Shown in pieces: positions 18,561 to 27,649 of a stretch of DNA of 64,000 bases. The translations under genes and the position numbers were made by a program. Under the pieces are notes generated by a model. That model was not told the DNA's origin and made no database searches. It was given only the letters and a program-made list of their open reading frames with translations. Position 1 is the first letter of the stretch. Every line of letters starts with the position of its first letter. The DNA is from an uncultured Eudoraea sp. (GTDB taxonomy: Bacteria; Bacteroidota; Bacteroidia; Flavobacteriales; Flavobacteriaceae), in NCBI GenBank assembly GCA_947258405.1, contig CAMYIE010000019.1:1-64000 (forward strand). The letters run 5' to 3'.

Positions 18561-19424
18561 TTAATCGGCAATCGCCGGGTCTTTCATTCCCTCTTCGATC
18601 ATGCTGTAAAACTGATCTAGTTTTGGAAGTACCACTATGCGGGTCCTTCTGTTTTTTGCCCTGTCGCCAGCAGTATCGTTACCAGCTAGAGGTATATAAA
18701 AACTTCTGGCAGCAGCAGTCATCCTGGCAGGATCAACCGAAAAGTCATTCTGAAGTATTCTTACTACAGCAGTAGCTCTCTTGGCACTCAAATCCCAGTT
18801 ATCCAAAAGGACACCACTACGATAAGGAACATTATCGGTATGTCCCTCTACCATAAATTCGAAATCTGGCTTGTTGTTCACTACCTGAGCAACTTTACCA
18901 AGTACCTGTTTAGCTGCATTAGTTACGTTGTAACTTCCGCTTCTGAACAGAAGTTTATCCGAGATAGAAACAAAAACCACACCTTTTTCAACACTGATTT
19001 GGATATCCTCGTCATCAAGGTTTCCTAATACTCCTTTAAGGCTTTGAACCAAAGAGAGATTTACGGAGTCTCTTCGTGTGATGGCGTTTTGAAGTTTGCG
19101 AATAGTTAGATCCTTTTCCTGAAGACTTTCAAGTGATTTCTCAAGATTCTCAGCACCTTTTGTAGTAAGGGTGGTAAGGTTGCCCATATTATTTATCAAT
19201 TCCTGGTTGTTGGCTTTCAGAAAGGCATTCTGATCTTCCAGGGTATTCATACGGGCTTCTGCAGTAGCTTTTTCTTCTAAACAGCTATTCAGTTTTACCG
19301 TGGCAGAATTCAACAGATCTTGTGTTTCCTTTTGTTGTGCTTCAAGATCAGCATATTTCTTCTGTGACACACAGGAAGATAAAAGAACGGCCAACCCCAC
19401 AAAGCCTAAAAAAATTTTTTTCAT
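18561..19424 (-). CDS. OmpA family peptidoglycan-associated lipoprotein
   Basis: A 287-residue outer membrane lipoprotein. The signal peptide ends with lipobox LLSSC (Cys about 18). A coiled coil follows (about 25-130), then an OmpA C-terminal domain: ISVEKGVVFVSISDKLLFRSGS, VEGHTDNVPYRS and the helix NWDLSAKRATAVVRIL, with the Asp and Arg that grip the diaminopimelate of peptidoglycan. It probably ties the outer membrane to the cell wall. It ends opposite the bidirectional terminator at 18511-18545. The gene at 12723-13487 is a decayed relative. Confidence 0.92.
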   Translation of the reverse strand: MKKIFLGFVGLAVLLSSCVSQKKYADLEAQQKETQDLLNSATVKLNSCLEEKATAEARMNTLEDQNAFLKANNQELINNMGNLTTLTTKGAENLEKSLESLQEKDLTIRKLQNAITRRDSVNLSLVQSLKGVLGNLDDEDIQISVEKGVVFVSISDKLLFRSGSYNVTNAAKQVLGKVAQVVNNKPDFEFMVEGHTDNVPYRSGVLLDNWDLSAKRATAVVRILQNDFSVDPARMTAAARSFYIPLAGNDTAGDRAKNRRTRIVVLPKLDQFYSMIEEGMKDPAIAD

Positions 19425-19521
19425 GATAATGATTCTTATGTTAAAAATTTAAAATTTTGTGATATTCAGAAAGTATCAAGCGAAATTATAGAATAACCGA
19501 TCCCGCCTCTGGCAAAATTAG

Positions 19522-20523
19522 TTAATCTTTTACTAATTTATCATAATTACTTATCTGATCTACGTAATGGGACCACACTATGGACTTTGTAGTATAGTAC
19601 TTTGTTAGAAAACTTCGTTTCTCCCTTTTTCTATACATTTTCCTCAATTGACGGTAATAGCTCAGGTGAGCGCGTAAAACAGCCAGGCAGTGGTCGAATT
19701 TGAACTGGTAAACAAAGCGGAACGCCGCTATCCCGTCTAGTATTAGTCTGGCAAAAACAATTGGAAATGCCCTTCTCCTGGGAAGATTTTTTGTAATCGA
19801 GAATAGTGAGTTTCTGAAATTCAGATATGTTTTTTTCGGATTCATATTGCTGAGTGTTGATCCGCCCAAATGATAAACATGGCTTTTTCCCAGATAATGA
19901 ATCTTGAATCCCTGATTTTGTGCCCTCCAACACAGATCTACTTCTTCCTGATGTGCAAAGTAGTCTTCATCGAATCCATTGAGTTGATCAAATACTTCTT
20001 TCCGAATAAACATGCAGGCCCCTGTTGCCCAAAACACTTCTTTAATATCATCGTACTGCCCATTGTCCTTTTCGATAGCCTGGAAAATGCGACCCCTGCA
20101 AAATGGGTAACCAAACATATCGATAAAACCGCCTGCTGCGCCTGCATATTCAAAATGGTCCCGTTTTCTGAGATCCAGTATTTTGGGTTGTATTATGGCT
20201 ACTTCTTTATTTTCATTAAAGTGACCAGGGATTGGATCGAGCCAGTCGGGGGTTACTTCAACATCTGAATTAAGGAGACAGTATATGTCGGCCTGCACAT
20301 GTTTAAGAGCATCGTTATAGCCCTTGGCAAACCCACCATTGCTTTCGTTTTTTATAATATTTACTTCTGGGAATTTGTCTTTCAGCAATTTCACCGACCC
20401 GTCGGTAGAAGCATTATCCACAACATAGATATCTGCTTTCTCGGAGTACCGTATAACAAATGGAAGATATGACTCCAGAAGAGCTTCTCCGTTCCAGTTA
20501 AGTATGACAACAGCAATTTTCAA
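19522..20523 (-). CDS. Glycosyltransferase family 2 protein
   Basis: A 333-residue GT-A fold enzyme. It opens with AVVILNWNGEALLESYLP, has DIYVVDNASTDGSV and NGGFAKGYNDAL for nucleotide-sugar binding, LLNSDVEVTPDW as the DxD-like metal site and GACMFIRKEVFDQLNGFDE before a probable catalytic acidic segment (FAHQEEVDLCWRA). This layout is typical of rhamnosyl- or similar sugar transfer to polysaccharides, but donor and acceptor cannot be read. The start is TTG 20523 with no better ATG near. It lies 12 bp after the HsdR-N-like gene. Confidence 0.88.
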   Translation of the reverse strand: MKIAVVILNWNGEALLESYLPFVIRYSEKADIYVVDNASTDGSVKLLKDKFPEVNIIKNESNGGFAKGYNDALKHVQADIYCLLNSDVEVTPDWLDPIPGHFNENKEVAIIQPKILDLRKRDHFEYAGAAGGFIDMFGYPFCRGRIFQAIEKDNGQYDDIKEVFWATGACMFIRKEVFDQLNGFDEDYFAHQEEVDLCWRAQNQGFKIHYLGKSHVYHLGGSTLSNMNPKKTYLNFRNSLFSITKNLPRRRAFPIVFARLILDGIAAFRFVYQFKFDHCLAVLRAHLSYYRQLRKMYRKREKRSFLTKYYTTKSIVWSHYVDQISNYDKLVKD

Positions 20524-20535
20524 AACGGATGCAAA

Positions 20536-20982
20536 TTAACGGCTAAAATCAGGAATTTGCTCTAAAAAGCTATATTTTTCTTCTTCCAGGGCCAGTTTGC
20601 AGAAGTAATGTTGTATTCCGTTGGTGAGCATTAAATAGCTTGCCTTGATCTGAAGATTATAACGAGCCACCTGGTCGAAGACTTCCTGGTTGAGTTTTTG
20701 AGTATACGATTTACATTCAACCAAAAGCGCTATTGAGCCATCAGAATTGTAAACAACAACATCGTATCGTTTGGTGAGATCATTGACGGTGATTTTTTTT
20801 TCCACATTGATGAGACTAGCCGGATATTTCTTTTGATCTATCAGCCAATGAACAACATGTTGCCTTACCCATTCTTCGGGCTGTAACACCACAAATTTTT
20901 TGCGGATGATATCAAAGATCAGGACCTTATTTTCGCTACTTTTAACCCTGAAGTTGCAGGGCGGGAAGTTCAATAACTGCAT
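20536..20982 (-). CDS. HsdR N-terminal-like PD-(D/E)xK nuclease-fold protein
   Basis: A 148-residue protein matching the N-terminal nuclease domain of type I restriction HsdR subunits, without motor domains. The active-site series is visible: Glu in PEEWVRQHVVHWLI, RYDVVVYNSDG with the metal Asp, and LLVECKSY as the ExK motif, then QIKASYLMLTNG. Stand-alone copies are common in Bacteroidota, usually next to holA as here (divergent, 26 bp apart), and no methylase or specificity subunit is near. It is therefore probably a housekeeping nuclease or DNA-binding relative rather than a restriction system; no function is established. Confidence 0.85.
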   Translation of the reverse strand: MQLLNFPPCNFRVKSSENKVLIFDIIRKKFVVLQPEEWVRQHVVHWLIDQKKYPASLINVEKKITVNDLTKRYDVVVYNSDGSIALLVECKSYTQKLNQEVFDQVARYNLQIKASYLMLTNGIQHYFCKLALEEEKYSFLEQIPDFSR

Positions 20983-21008
20983 CGTGCAAATGTCTTTATT
21001 TTTTTTGG

Positions 21009-22013
21009 ATGGAAGAAGTTAAACAGATAGTGGACAATATACGAAAGGGCAATATCGCTGCTGTCTACTTCTTAATGGGCGAAGAGGCATATTTTATAGA
21101 TCGGATTTCCGATTTCATTGCCGAGAATGTACTGACCGAAGAGGAAAAAGGATTTAATCAACTTATTTTATACGGCAAGGAATCCAGTATAGAAGAAATT
21201 ATTGGGAATGCAAAGCGTTACCCAATGATGTCTGAAAGACAAGTGGTCATTGTAAGGGAAGCTCAGCATCTGTCGCGGCAAATTGAAAAACTTTCCCACT
21301 ATGTTGAAAATCCGCAGGACACCACCGTTCTGGTATTCTGTTACAAGTTCAACAAGTTAGACAAGAGAAAGAAACTCTATAAAACCCTTCTCAAATGCAA
21401 TGCTGTACTATTCGACAGCAAGAAACTCTATGAAAACCAGGTTGGTGAATGGATAAGAAAGATGCTGAAAGGAAAGGGCTACTCTATTTCGCATAAATCT
21501 GCCGCTTTGCTGGTCGAATTTCTGGGTACCGATCTGAGTCGTATCAATAATGAATTGGAAAAACTACGCATAGTGCTTTCAAATGGTTCTGAGATCACTC
21601 CTGAAACCATAGAGAAGCATATAGGCATAAGTAAAGATTATAACAACTTTGAACTGAGAAGGGCTCTGGGTGAAAGAGATTTTGTTAAAGCTACCAGGAT
21701 CATGAAATACTTTGCAAGCAACCCAAAAGAGAATCCATTTGTTGTCACCGTTACCCTTTTGCACAGTTTTTTTGCACAACTGTTGCAATATCATGGATTG
21801 CACGACCATTCTCCCAAGCATGTGGCCAGTAGCCTTAGAATAAATCCATATTTTGTGGCAGAGATACAAACCGCTGCAAGGAATTATCCTATGAAGAAAG
21901 TAAGCCATATCATTTCATACCTGCGTGAAATGGATATGAAGGGTAAAGGAGTGGGAGCCCAAAACCTGAGTCAGGAGGATTTACTTAAGGAACTGCTGGT
22001 TAAGATCGCTTAG
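21009..22013 (+). CDS. holA: DNA polymerase III subunit delta
   Basis: A 334-residue clamp-loader subunit that opens the beta sliding clamp. The N-terminal AAA-like domain starts VYFLMGEEAYFIDRI, with FNQLILYGKE and MMSERQVVIVREAQHL; the lid and C-terminal collar (about 200-330) include IEKHIGISKDYNNFELRRAL and ENPFVVTVTLLHSFFAQLL. As expected for delta, the P-loop is degenerate. The start codon is only 26 bp from the divergent HsdR-N-like start, so promoters overlap. It ends 3 bp from the convergent DoxX gene. Confidence 0.92.
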   Translation: MEEVKQIVDNIRKGNIAAVYFLMGEEAYFIDRISDFIAENVLTEEEKGFNQLILYGKESSIEEIIGNAKRYPMMSERQVVIVREAQHLSRQIEKLSHYVENPQDTTVLVFCYKFNKLDKRKKLYKTLLKCNAVLFDSKKLYENQVGEWIRKMLKGKGYSISHKSAALLVEFLGTDLSRINNELEKLRIVLSNGSEITPETIEKHIGISKDYNNFELRRALGERDFVKATRIMKYFASNPKENPFVVTVTLLHSFFAQLLQYHGLHDHSPKHVASSLRINPYFVAEIQTAARNYPMKKVSHIISYLREMDMKGKGVGAQNLSQEDLLKELLVKIA

Positions 22014-22016
22014 CTC

Positions 22017-22394
22017 TTATTTCCTGTCGATGCTGAATCTGCCAGGACCTACCAGCATTATCACGATAAAGACAACGAAAAATAACAATGCCTTTTCCTT
22101 ATCCGCAAACGGATCTGCGCTATGGTGAACGAAGGCTGCCACGAACATAGTTATGGCCGCAGGAATAGCTGCCCATCGTGTTTTTAAGCCCAAAATAATA
22201 AGTATCGGGCAGATAAATTCTCCGATCACTGCCAGAAACAGGGAAGGGGAGGAGCCTATTCCAATAGGGTCTGGAAATTCAAAATTTCCTGAAATTAGCC
22301 GGTTAAATTTACCCCACCCATGTGTAAGCATAAAGATGGATGGAAGGATGCGCAGAATCGCTAATCCGATATCGGTTTTTAGGGTTTTTGCCAT
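22017..22394 (-). CDS. DoxX family membrane protein
   Basis: A 125-residue inner membrane protein with four predicted helices: LAILRILPSIFMLTHGWGKF, FLAVIGEFICPILIILGL, AAIPAAITMFVAAFVHH and ALLFFVVFIVIMLVGPG. The start GLAILRILPSIFMLTHG and the end PGRFSID are typical of the DoxX/YphA group. Members often associate with quinone or thiol redox partners, but no partner is visible here. Convergent with holA. Confidence 0.88.
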   Translation of the reverse strand: MAKTLKTDIGLAILRILPSIFMLTHGWGKFNRLISGNFEFPDPIGIGSSPSLFLAVIGEFICPILIILGLKTRWAAIPAAITMFVAAFVHHSADPFADKEKALLFFVVFIVIMLVGPGRFSIDRK

Positions 22395-22442
22395 GAATTA
22401 TAAGATTGGATCTGCAATAAAATTACGTTTTTTTTGACAATA

Positions 22443-24698
22443 TCATAAAATAGATCTCATAATACGTTCTAAGGTATCGGTCAGAAGCTTTGCATCATCT
22501 TTGTTAAAAGCCAGAGGTGGTTTTATTTTTATCACATTGTCATACGGGCCATCGGTGCCTACCAAAATATTGTTCTGCCTCAATTCATTCTTTATTTTTC
22601 CCGCCAGCAAGGTAAGAGGGGTACCATCTGCTTTCGCAAGTTCCACCCCCAGAAACATACCATAACCTCGGATGTCGGCAACTTCAGCAAATCTTTCCTG
22701 AAGGCCGTATAAAAGCGTTTTTAGATGATTGCCAACATCTTTAGCCTGTTGTTGAAGCCTTTCGTTTTCTATAACCTCCAGTACCGCCAGTCCAATAGCA
22801 CACGACACTGGATTCCCGCCAAATGAACTAAAAAATTCAGGACCCTTTTCAAAGCTTTCAGCTATTTTTTCTGTTGTGATCACTGCACCGATCGGGTGTC
22901 CATTGCCCATGGGCTTACCGAGAATCAATATATCGGGAACCACATCATGTAATTCATAACCCCAGAATACCTCACCCAGTCTGCCAAAGCCTACCTGTAC
23001 TTCATCACTGATACAGAGTCCGCCATGCTCACGCACAAGCTTATAGACCGATTTTAAAAAACTCTTGGCCAGGGGCACTTGTCCGCCACAACCCATTACC
23101 GGCTCAGCAATAAATGCTGCAAGCTCGATCCCGGCAGCTGACAGTCGATCTGCAGCTACTTTTGCGAAATGTTGACCACATACCGATTCATCTAAAAATC
23201 CTGATCCAAAAAACTTAGGCATGGGAGTATCTACTATATCTGGCCTGCGCCCATGACCGCCACTGGAGGCATATTTATAATGGCTTATTTCTATTCCTAA
23301 GGAAGTATGTCCATGATAGCCGTGCTCCAATACCATAACTCCCTGTCGTGCTGTATAAGCCCTTGACATTCTTATGGCCAGATCACTGGCCTCACTACCA
23401 GAATTAACAAAAAATACTTTGTTGAGCGGATCCGGAAACCGCTCCAATAGTCTCTCCCCATATCGATATAAGAATTCGTATAAATAACGGGTGTTTGTAT
23501 TCAACCTGGCCATAGTTTGCTGACCCGATCGGACTACATGCGGGTGGCAGTGGCCTGTGAGCATAATATTATTGTAGGCATCCAGATAAGTCTCACCCTG
23601 ACTGCCATACATATACTGAAAAGCAGCTCCTTGCATGGCGATCGGTGTCTTATAACTAAGTGAAAGTGATTTGCTCAATATGCGATTTCTTCGAAAAATC
23701 AGGTCTTCGGATTTAATACTATATACCGAGGTGTATCCAAAAGCTGTTCTGAAAGTATTCCTTGCCTTAAGCGGATTTATTTTTATCCACTTCTTCAAAA
23801 GATCCCAGGCCGGTTTCTCACTGATGGTGATATAGTCGGAATCGGGTTTTAACTTCTTCCCATAGGCCGAGTGGCATAAACTGATACACAAACGGGCCGC
23901 AACCAAATAGTAAAGCGCATCTAGTTCTTCTTCCTCAAGTGGAATTATTTCGTGATAACCTCTTAGGAATTGCACAGCGCTTTCTAAAGGCAGGGTTTTA
24001 TTCATCATTATATATGTAGCCCCTATTGCCACTTCATTGATCAACCAAGAATAGGCTATATCGCCAAAATCGAAAATACCTTTTACTCGATCTCCGTCTA
24101 CGGTTACATTCCAGTCATTAGCATCATTGTGAAGAATAGAATTGCGAAATCCGGAAGCTATCGGGAGTACATTCTCTTCGAATTGCATAAAATAGTATGC
24201 TGCTAGACTCCGATCTCCAGGGTCTTCTATATGCTCGATAAGTGGAAGGTTTAAGCTCAGATTTCGAAGATCCCAATGGTTCTCTCTTGCGGCTACAGCT
24301 GGCTCTTGGAGTGATTGTAATTGTTGATTCATTGTGGCAAGCATTGTTCCAAAGGACTCCAGAACCTCTTCGGTCTGTTCAGCTGCACCTAAGAGCTCAC
24401 CCTCCACATAAGTGAGCAGCCGAAAGATATAATTATCTTCAACCAAGTACGATTGCCCCTTAATTGTATTGATGGCCCTTGGGAAGGCGTAGGTTTCAAC
24501 AGCGTCTAAACGAATTAAAACACGATGTTCCGCTTCAATGATGGCAAGGGTTTCAAGAGAATAATGCTGTTTTTTTAATATTGATGTTTGTGATCTGGTT
24601 ATCACTTTGATGGTCTGATCTTCGAATCCTTCGAGGCCTTCCAACTTAAACTCCCTGAGATTATAGTGATCTTCAAGTATTCTCTTTATTTCTTTCAC
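22443..24698 (-). CDS. Fusion of APH-type kinase and class III aminotransferase-like phospholyase
   Basis: A 751-residue two-domain enzyme (GTG start). Residues 1-320 form an aminoglycoside-phosphotransferase-fold kinase: catalytic LHNDANDWN (Asp192, Asn197) and magnesium motif DFG at 210-212. Residues 345-751 form a class III PLP enzyme: [28 protein letters not shown] and PLP lysine Lys595 in [12 protein letters not shown]. The human hydroxylysine kinase and 5-phosphohydroxylysine phospho-lyase, and the ethanolamine-phosphate lyase, are separate proteins of these two families. The fusion thus suggests a kinase that makes a phospho-amino-alcohol and a lyase that removes phosphate and ammonia. 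Substrate is inferred only by analogy. It stands alone. Confidence 0.85.
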   Translation of the reverse strand: MKEIKRILEDHYNLREFKLEGLEGFEDQTIKVITRSQTSILKKQHYSLETLAIIEAEHRVLIRLDAVETYAFPRAINTIKGQSYLVEDNYIFRLLTYVEGELLGAAEQTEEVLESFGTMLATMNQQLQSLQEPAVAARENHWDLRNLSLNLPLIEHIEDPGDRSLAAYYFMQFEENVLPIASGFRNSILHNDANDWNVTVDGDRVKGIFDFGDIAYSWLINEVAIGATYIMMNKTLPLESAVQFLRGYHEIIPLEEEELDALYYLVAARLCISLCHSAYGKKLKPDSDYITISEKPAWDLLKKWIKINPLKARNTFRTAFGYTSVYSIKSEDLIFRRNRILSKSLSLSYKTPIAMQGAAFQYMYGSQGETYLDAYNNIMLTGHCHPHVVRSGQQTMARLNTNTRYLYEFLYRYGERLLERFPDPLNKVFFVNSGSEASDLAIRMSRAYTARQGVMVLEHGYHGHTSLGIEISHYKYASSGGHGRRPDIVDTPMPKFFGSGFLDESVCGQHFAKVAADRLSAAGIELAAFIAEPVMGCGGQVPLAKSFLKSVYKLVREHGGLCISDEVQVGFGRLGEVFWGYELHDVVPDILILGKPMGNGHPIGAVITTEKIAESFEKGPEFFSSFGGNPVSCAIGLAVLEVIENERLQQQAKDVGNHLKTLLYGLQERFAEVADIRGYGMFLGVELAKADGTPLTLLAGKIKNELRQNNILVGTDGPYDNVIKIKPPLAFNKDDAKLLTDTLERIMRSIL

Positions 24699-24781
24699 TG
24701 CCTTAAAATCTGTAGAATAAACTTAAGCCAATTCTGATGAATGAAAAAGAATCTCTTATCCGGAAATGGGAAAAATACCCC

Positions 24782-24799
24782 AGGCCGAGGAATCGGCCT
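24782..24799 (-). terminator. Possible terminator hairpin after the GIN-adhesin gene
   Basis: AGGCCGA (24782-24788) pairs with TCGGCCT (24793-24799) around a GGAA tetraloop. On the minus strand it is followed within a few bases by TATTTTT and lies about 37 bases after the stop of the GIN-domain gene, so it probably ends the DoxX-GIN transcript. The T run is short, so strength is uncertain. Confidence 0.55.
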
Positions 24800-24835
24800 T
24801 AAGGCATCAAAGAAATATCTGAACGAAATATCTTT

Positions 24836-25711
24836 CTAGAAAAGATCTACGGTCTTATCTTCTGCATCTTCCGATATGGTAATCAGTAATTTTTTCATTC
24901 CTAAACCGGAAACTCTAAATACTTTTGTACCTGTGGTCCATTTCTCCTTACGCACTGCGCCGGGCATCATAGGAAAACCATAGCTAAATTTTTTTCCATC
25001 TGGTTTAGGGCCCAAAACATAGAAGTTCTGGCGGTTATCAGAATTATTCCTGATTTTAAATCTGATATACCGCGCTGTAAGCTGTTCATCAGCTTTGGTA
25101 ATCGCATTTGAAATATCCCCTTTTATTTTATTTGGTCTCCGATTAAATTCAAGTCGTGCTTCTTTGCTAAGCTCTACCTCCAGGTAATCTGCGGTATTGA
25201 GTTTGGCGGTTCCCATGCCCCAGATGTTCAGAAAAACCTGATCCGTCATTAGTGATCTCGCATCTATGGTCCCGTTTTCAGCCCCAAGGTTTAAAGTGTT
25301 TAGCCTGCCTTCTGCCTTGATGGTTCCATTTAGAGCCATTAAGCTAAAAACATCCGTGTCGAGATTAATAATTCGAATCTCATCGTTGGTGCCAAGTTCT
25401 ACACGTTTTGCATAGGGCACCCCTATAACGATCTTCATTCTGGTAGAAGGCTGGATCCATTTTTTCTGATCGAGTTGAAGTACGCCATTTGTCACTTCCG
25501 TATCGATCAGGTCGAACAGGTTGGCATCGGCAGTAATTGTGATGCCGTTTTCCTTTTGGGTATCGATCAGGATATCTGCATATAGCCCAATCCGGATATC
25601 CTTAATCGGTTCTAAGTCATATTTTCGTTCTTCAATCTTACCGTCGCCTTTTACTTGAGCAAATGAAAAAAGGGAGAGCAACAAAACAAGTGGTAGAATT
25701 ATTTTTTTCAT
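24836..25711 (-). CDS. Exported head-GIN (DUF2807) domain protein
   Basis: A 291-residue protein with a signal peptide (1-19, ending SFAQ) and a right-handed beta-helical GIN/DUF2807 domain: KDIRIGLYADILIDTQKE, then alternating short strands with MALNGTIKAEGRLNTLNLGAENGTIDARSL. The family is called putative auto-transporter adhesin and is widespread in Bacteroidota, but its function is not established. It lies 15 bp after the DoxX gene, and both share the repeats near 26300 upstream of DoxX. Surface display is inferred. Confidence 0.8.
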   Translation of the reverse strand: MKKIILPLVLLLSLFSFAQVKGDGKIEERKYDLEPIKDIRIGLYADILIDTQKENGITITADANLFDLIDTEVTNGVLQLDQKKWIQPSTRMKIVIGVPYAKRVELGTNDEIRIINLDTDVFSLMALNGTIKAEGRLNTLNLGAENGTIDARSLMTDQVFLNIWGMGTAKLNTADYLEVELSKEARLEFNRRPNKIKGDISNAITKADEQLTARYIRFKIRNNSDNRQNFYVLGPKPDGKKFSYGFPMMPGAVRKEKWTTGTKVFRVSGLGMKKLLITISEDAEDKTVDLF

Positions 25712-25726
25712 GATATTATTCTTTTA

Positions 25727-26236
25727 TTAGTTCAAATTCAGATTTGTTATTTTTAGTATTCTGCGCGATATGAGGTAGTCCAGTCCAAACCTTCCTGAAC
25801 CCAGGTAGAGGTTGTAAATGGCAATCCATAAAAATCCCATAGCCGGCAGCATACCCCATACACCGCCATCCCATTTCTGCATAAAAATGGCGACCAGCAT
25901 AGTACATGCAATTAGAAATGAAGCAAGACGTGTTTGAAGGCCCAAGGCGAGAAATAGCCCTCCGACTGCCTCACTAAAAGCACCCATCCATGCAAAGAAT
26001 ACTGGTGCAATTGCAAAAATACCACCGTAGGAAGCAACATCTTCGGGAAACCAGGCAGCTACTTCGAACAGATCGAGGTTTCGGTGATCTGCCGTCCAGG
26101 GCACACCAAATTTATCTGCTCCAAAACTCAGAGCGAGTAACATGCCACAAAGAAATCGGGCAATGGCAAAGAACAGGTCGGCCACCCAATGGTTCATTAG
26201 TATCGGACTGGTCAAAATGTTAATAATCTTTTTCAT
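25727..26236 (-). CDS. DoxX family membrane protein
   Basis: A 169-residue inner membrane protein counted from ATG 26236; an upstream ATG at 26290 would add 18 residues that look unlike a signal or membrane segment, so the shorter start is preferred. It has four predicted helices, including FFAIARFLCGMLLALSFGADKFG, EAVGGLFLALGLQTRLASFLIA and LPAMGFLWIAIYNLYLGSG, and the typical RFGLDYLI ending. An A-rich leader precedes the start as usual in Bacteroidota. It begins an operon with the GIN-domain gene and is preceded by phased repeats at 26302-26342. Confidence 0.85.
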   Translation of the reverse strand: MKKIINILTSPILMNHWVADLFFAIARFLCGMLLALSFGADKFGVPWTADHRNLDLFEVAAWFPEDVASYGGIFAIAPVFFAWMGAFSEAVGGLFLALGLQTRLASFLIACTMLVAIFMQKWDGGVWGMLPAMGFLWIAIYNLYLGSGRFGLDYLISRRILKITNLNLN

Positions 26237-26301
26237 GCTTTTATTATTTTGATTTGTTGAAACAAAACTGCATGAAATTCGATAAGGCAAGGCCTCAGAT
26301 T

Positions 26302-26342
26302 GTATTCAAGTCGTATCAAATACGATTTGAGACGTATCAAAT
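26302..26342. promoter_or_regulatory. Candidate operator: phased repeats upstream of DoxX-GIN
   Basis: CGTATCAAAT occurs at 26312-26321 and again at 26333-26342, exactly 21 bases apart, the spacing used by AraC-family regulators. Between them the segment TCAAAT-ACG-ATTTGA (26316-26330) forms an inverted copy, and a diverged GTATTCAAG lies 11 bases before the first copy. It sits 65-105 bases upstream of the DoxX start and next to the 3' end of the AraC-type gene. Binding by that regulator is inferred. Confidence 0.5.
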
Positions 26343-26344
26343 GA

Positions 26345-27550
26345 TTAAGAATCCAATCTTCGAAGGTATTCTGAAGGGGAAGACTTTTCTAACTTTTTGA
26401 AAACTCGATTAAAGGTAGCTTTACTATTGAATCCACAGTCATATGCGATACCTAAAAGAGATAACCGTTCCTGCTTACCCTGCTTTAGCGCATTCTTAAA
26501 AGCAGAGATCCTGTACTCGTTAACAAAGTCATTAAAATTCTTTAAAAATCCGGTATTGATCACATCGGATAGCTGTGCCCGGGTCATCTGCAATGATTCA
26601 GCCAGGCCAACCAGATTCAGATCCGGGTTCAAAAATGGTTTTTGTTCTTCCATATAATTCCTAACCCTTTCCAGTCTTGGATCTGCAGCAGGAGAGTCAG
26701 TGTGGTCCTGATCGTGCTTTAGCTGGCTACTAGCCCTGAGATTCATTGTGTCACCAGGATTATGTTCAATATCAAAACCCAGGGTACTAAGAGTTGTAGT
26801 ATCGGTAAAATAGCCCTTGATACCCACATAGATAACCACCAATGCAGAGAAGAACTGGTACCACCATTTCTGGATCCAACTCAATTCAACTATCGACACA
26901 TTTACAAGTTGTTGTATTACCGAATAGACAAAAAGGAAGGCATATAGATATAGAAAGTTACGTATCCAGTTCAACTCAAATCGATAGGTATTGGAAAAAT
27001 ATTTCGGAAGTTGAATGCGATACCTGTAATAAAGCTGGAGTGTAAAAGCGAGATATAGCAAATGCTGTGCTACAAAAAAAGACTCAAAAAACACCCCCAT
27101 AAATTCAAACTCGAGCAACTGCATCAGATATCCATTCTGACTATCATCAAAATCGGGCTGACTCGCATCATAGGCAAAAATAAATATGCGATATGCCATA
27201 TAGGCCAATACCGGAATAAAATGGAGTCTATCTTTTTTCCTAAAAGAGAAATTAGAGCTGGTGATAGATTTTACATAAAAATAAATAAGCGGTCCAATAG
27301 CTAAGCCCAGATAAATAAGCCAGTAATTTATCTTAGTATTCCTATAGGTGTCGTACCAATCCATAAATCCTATGGTATAGGTTGTGCGGTGATAACAGGT
27401 GATCAACACCAATAATGCGAGAAACAGATCGGATGGATTTTTCTTTTTATAGTATCTCAAGAGGAGGAGGAAACCAAAAATTATCCCCTGGCAAACCAGT
27501 ACCAATAAAGGAGTACTATAAATATTGAAATTCGGAAAGATGAGAAACAT
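26345..27550 (-). CDS. AraC family regulator with N-terminal membrane domain
   Basis: A 401-residue regulator. Residues about 10-260 contain some seven hydrophobic helices (for example LLVLVCQGIIFGFLLLL, YWLIYLGLAIGPLIYFYV and FFSALVVIYVGIKGYF), and residues about 300-400 form an AraC-type double helix-turn-helix with LAESLQMTRAQLSDVIN and the signature LLGIAYDCGFNSKATFNRVFKKLEKSSPSEYLR. Such membrane-tethered AraC proteins are common in Bacteroidota and are thought to sense envelope signals. The gene lies just upstream of the DoxX-GIN operon, whose promoter region has AraC-like repeats, so it may control it. The ligand is unknown. Confidence 0.87.
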   Translation of the reverse strand: MFLIFPNFNIYSTPLLVLVCQGIIFGFLLLLRYYKKKNPSDLFLALLVLITCYHRTTYTIGFMDWYDTYRNTKINYWLIYLGLAIGPLIYFYVKSITSSNFSFRKKDRLHFIPVLAYMAYRIFIFAYDASQPDFDDSQNGYLMQLLEFEFMGVFFESFFVAQHLLYLAFTLQLYYRYRIQLPKYFSNTYRFELNWIRNFLYLYAFLFVYSVIQQLVNVSIVELSWIQKWWYQFFSALVVIYVGIKGYFTDTTTLSTLGFDIEHNPGDTMNLRASSQLKHDQDHTDSPAADPRLERVRNYMEEQKPFLNPDLNLVGLAESLQMTRAQLSDVINTGFLKNFNDFVNEYRISAFKNALKQGKQERLSLLGIAYDCGFNSKATFNRVFKKLEKSSPSEYLRRLDS

Positions 27551-27649
27551 CCAACGGACTTTTCACTAAAATAAAAAATCCCAAATTAACAATGTCTCAT
27601 CGGAGCTTAAAATAGAATTAAAGATCCTGTGCAGTTTTGAGCACTATCA

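Noticed and set aside
20536-20982. Part of a type I restriction system
   Set aside because: Only the HsdR N-terminal nuclease-like fold is present; no HsdM, HsdS or motor domain lies nearby, and stand-alone copies beside holA are common.
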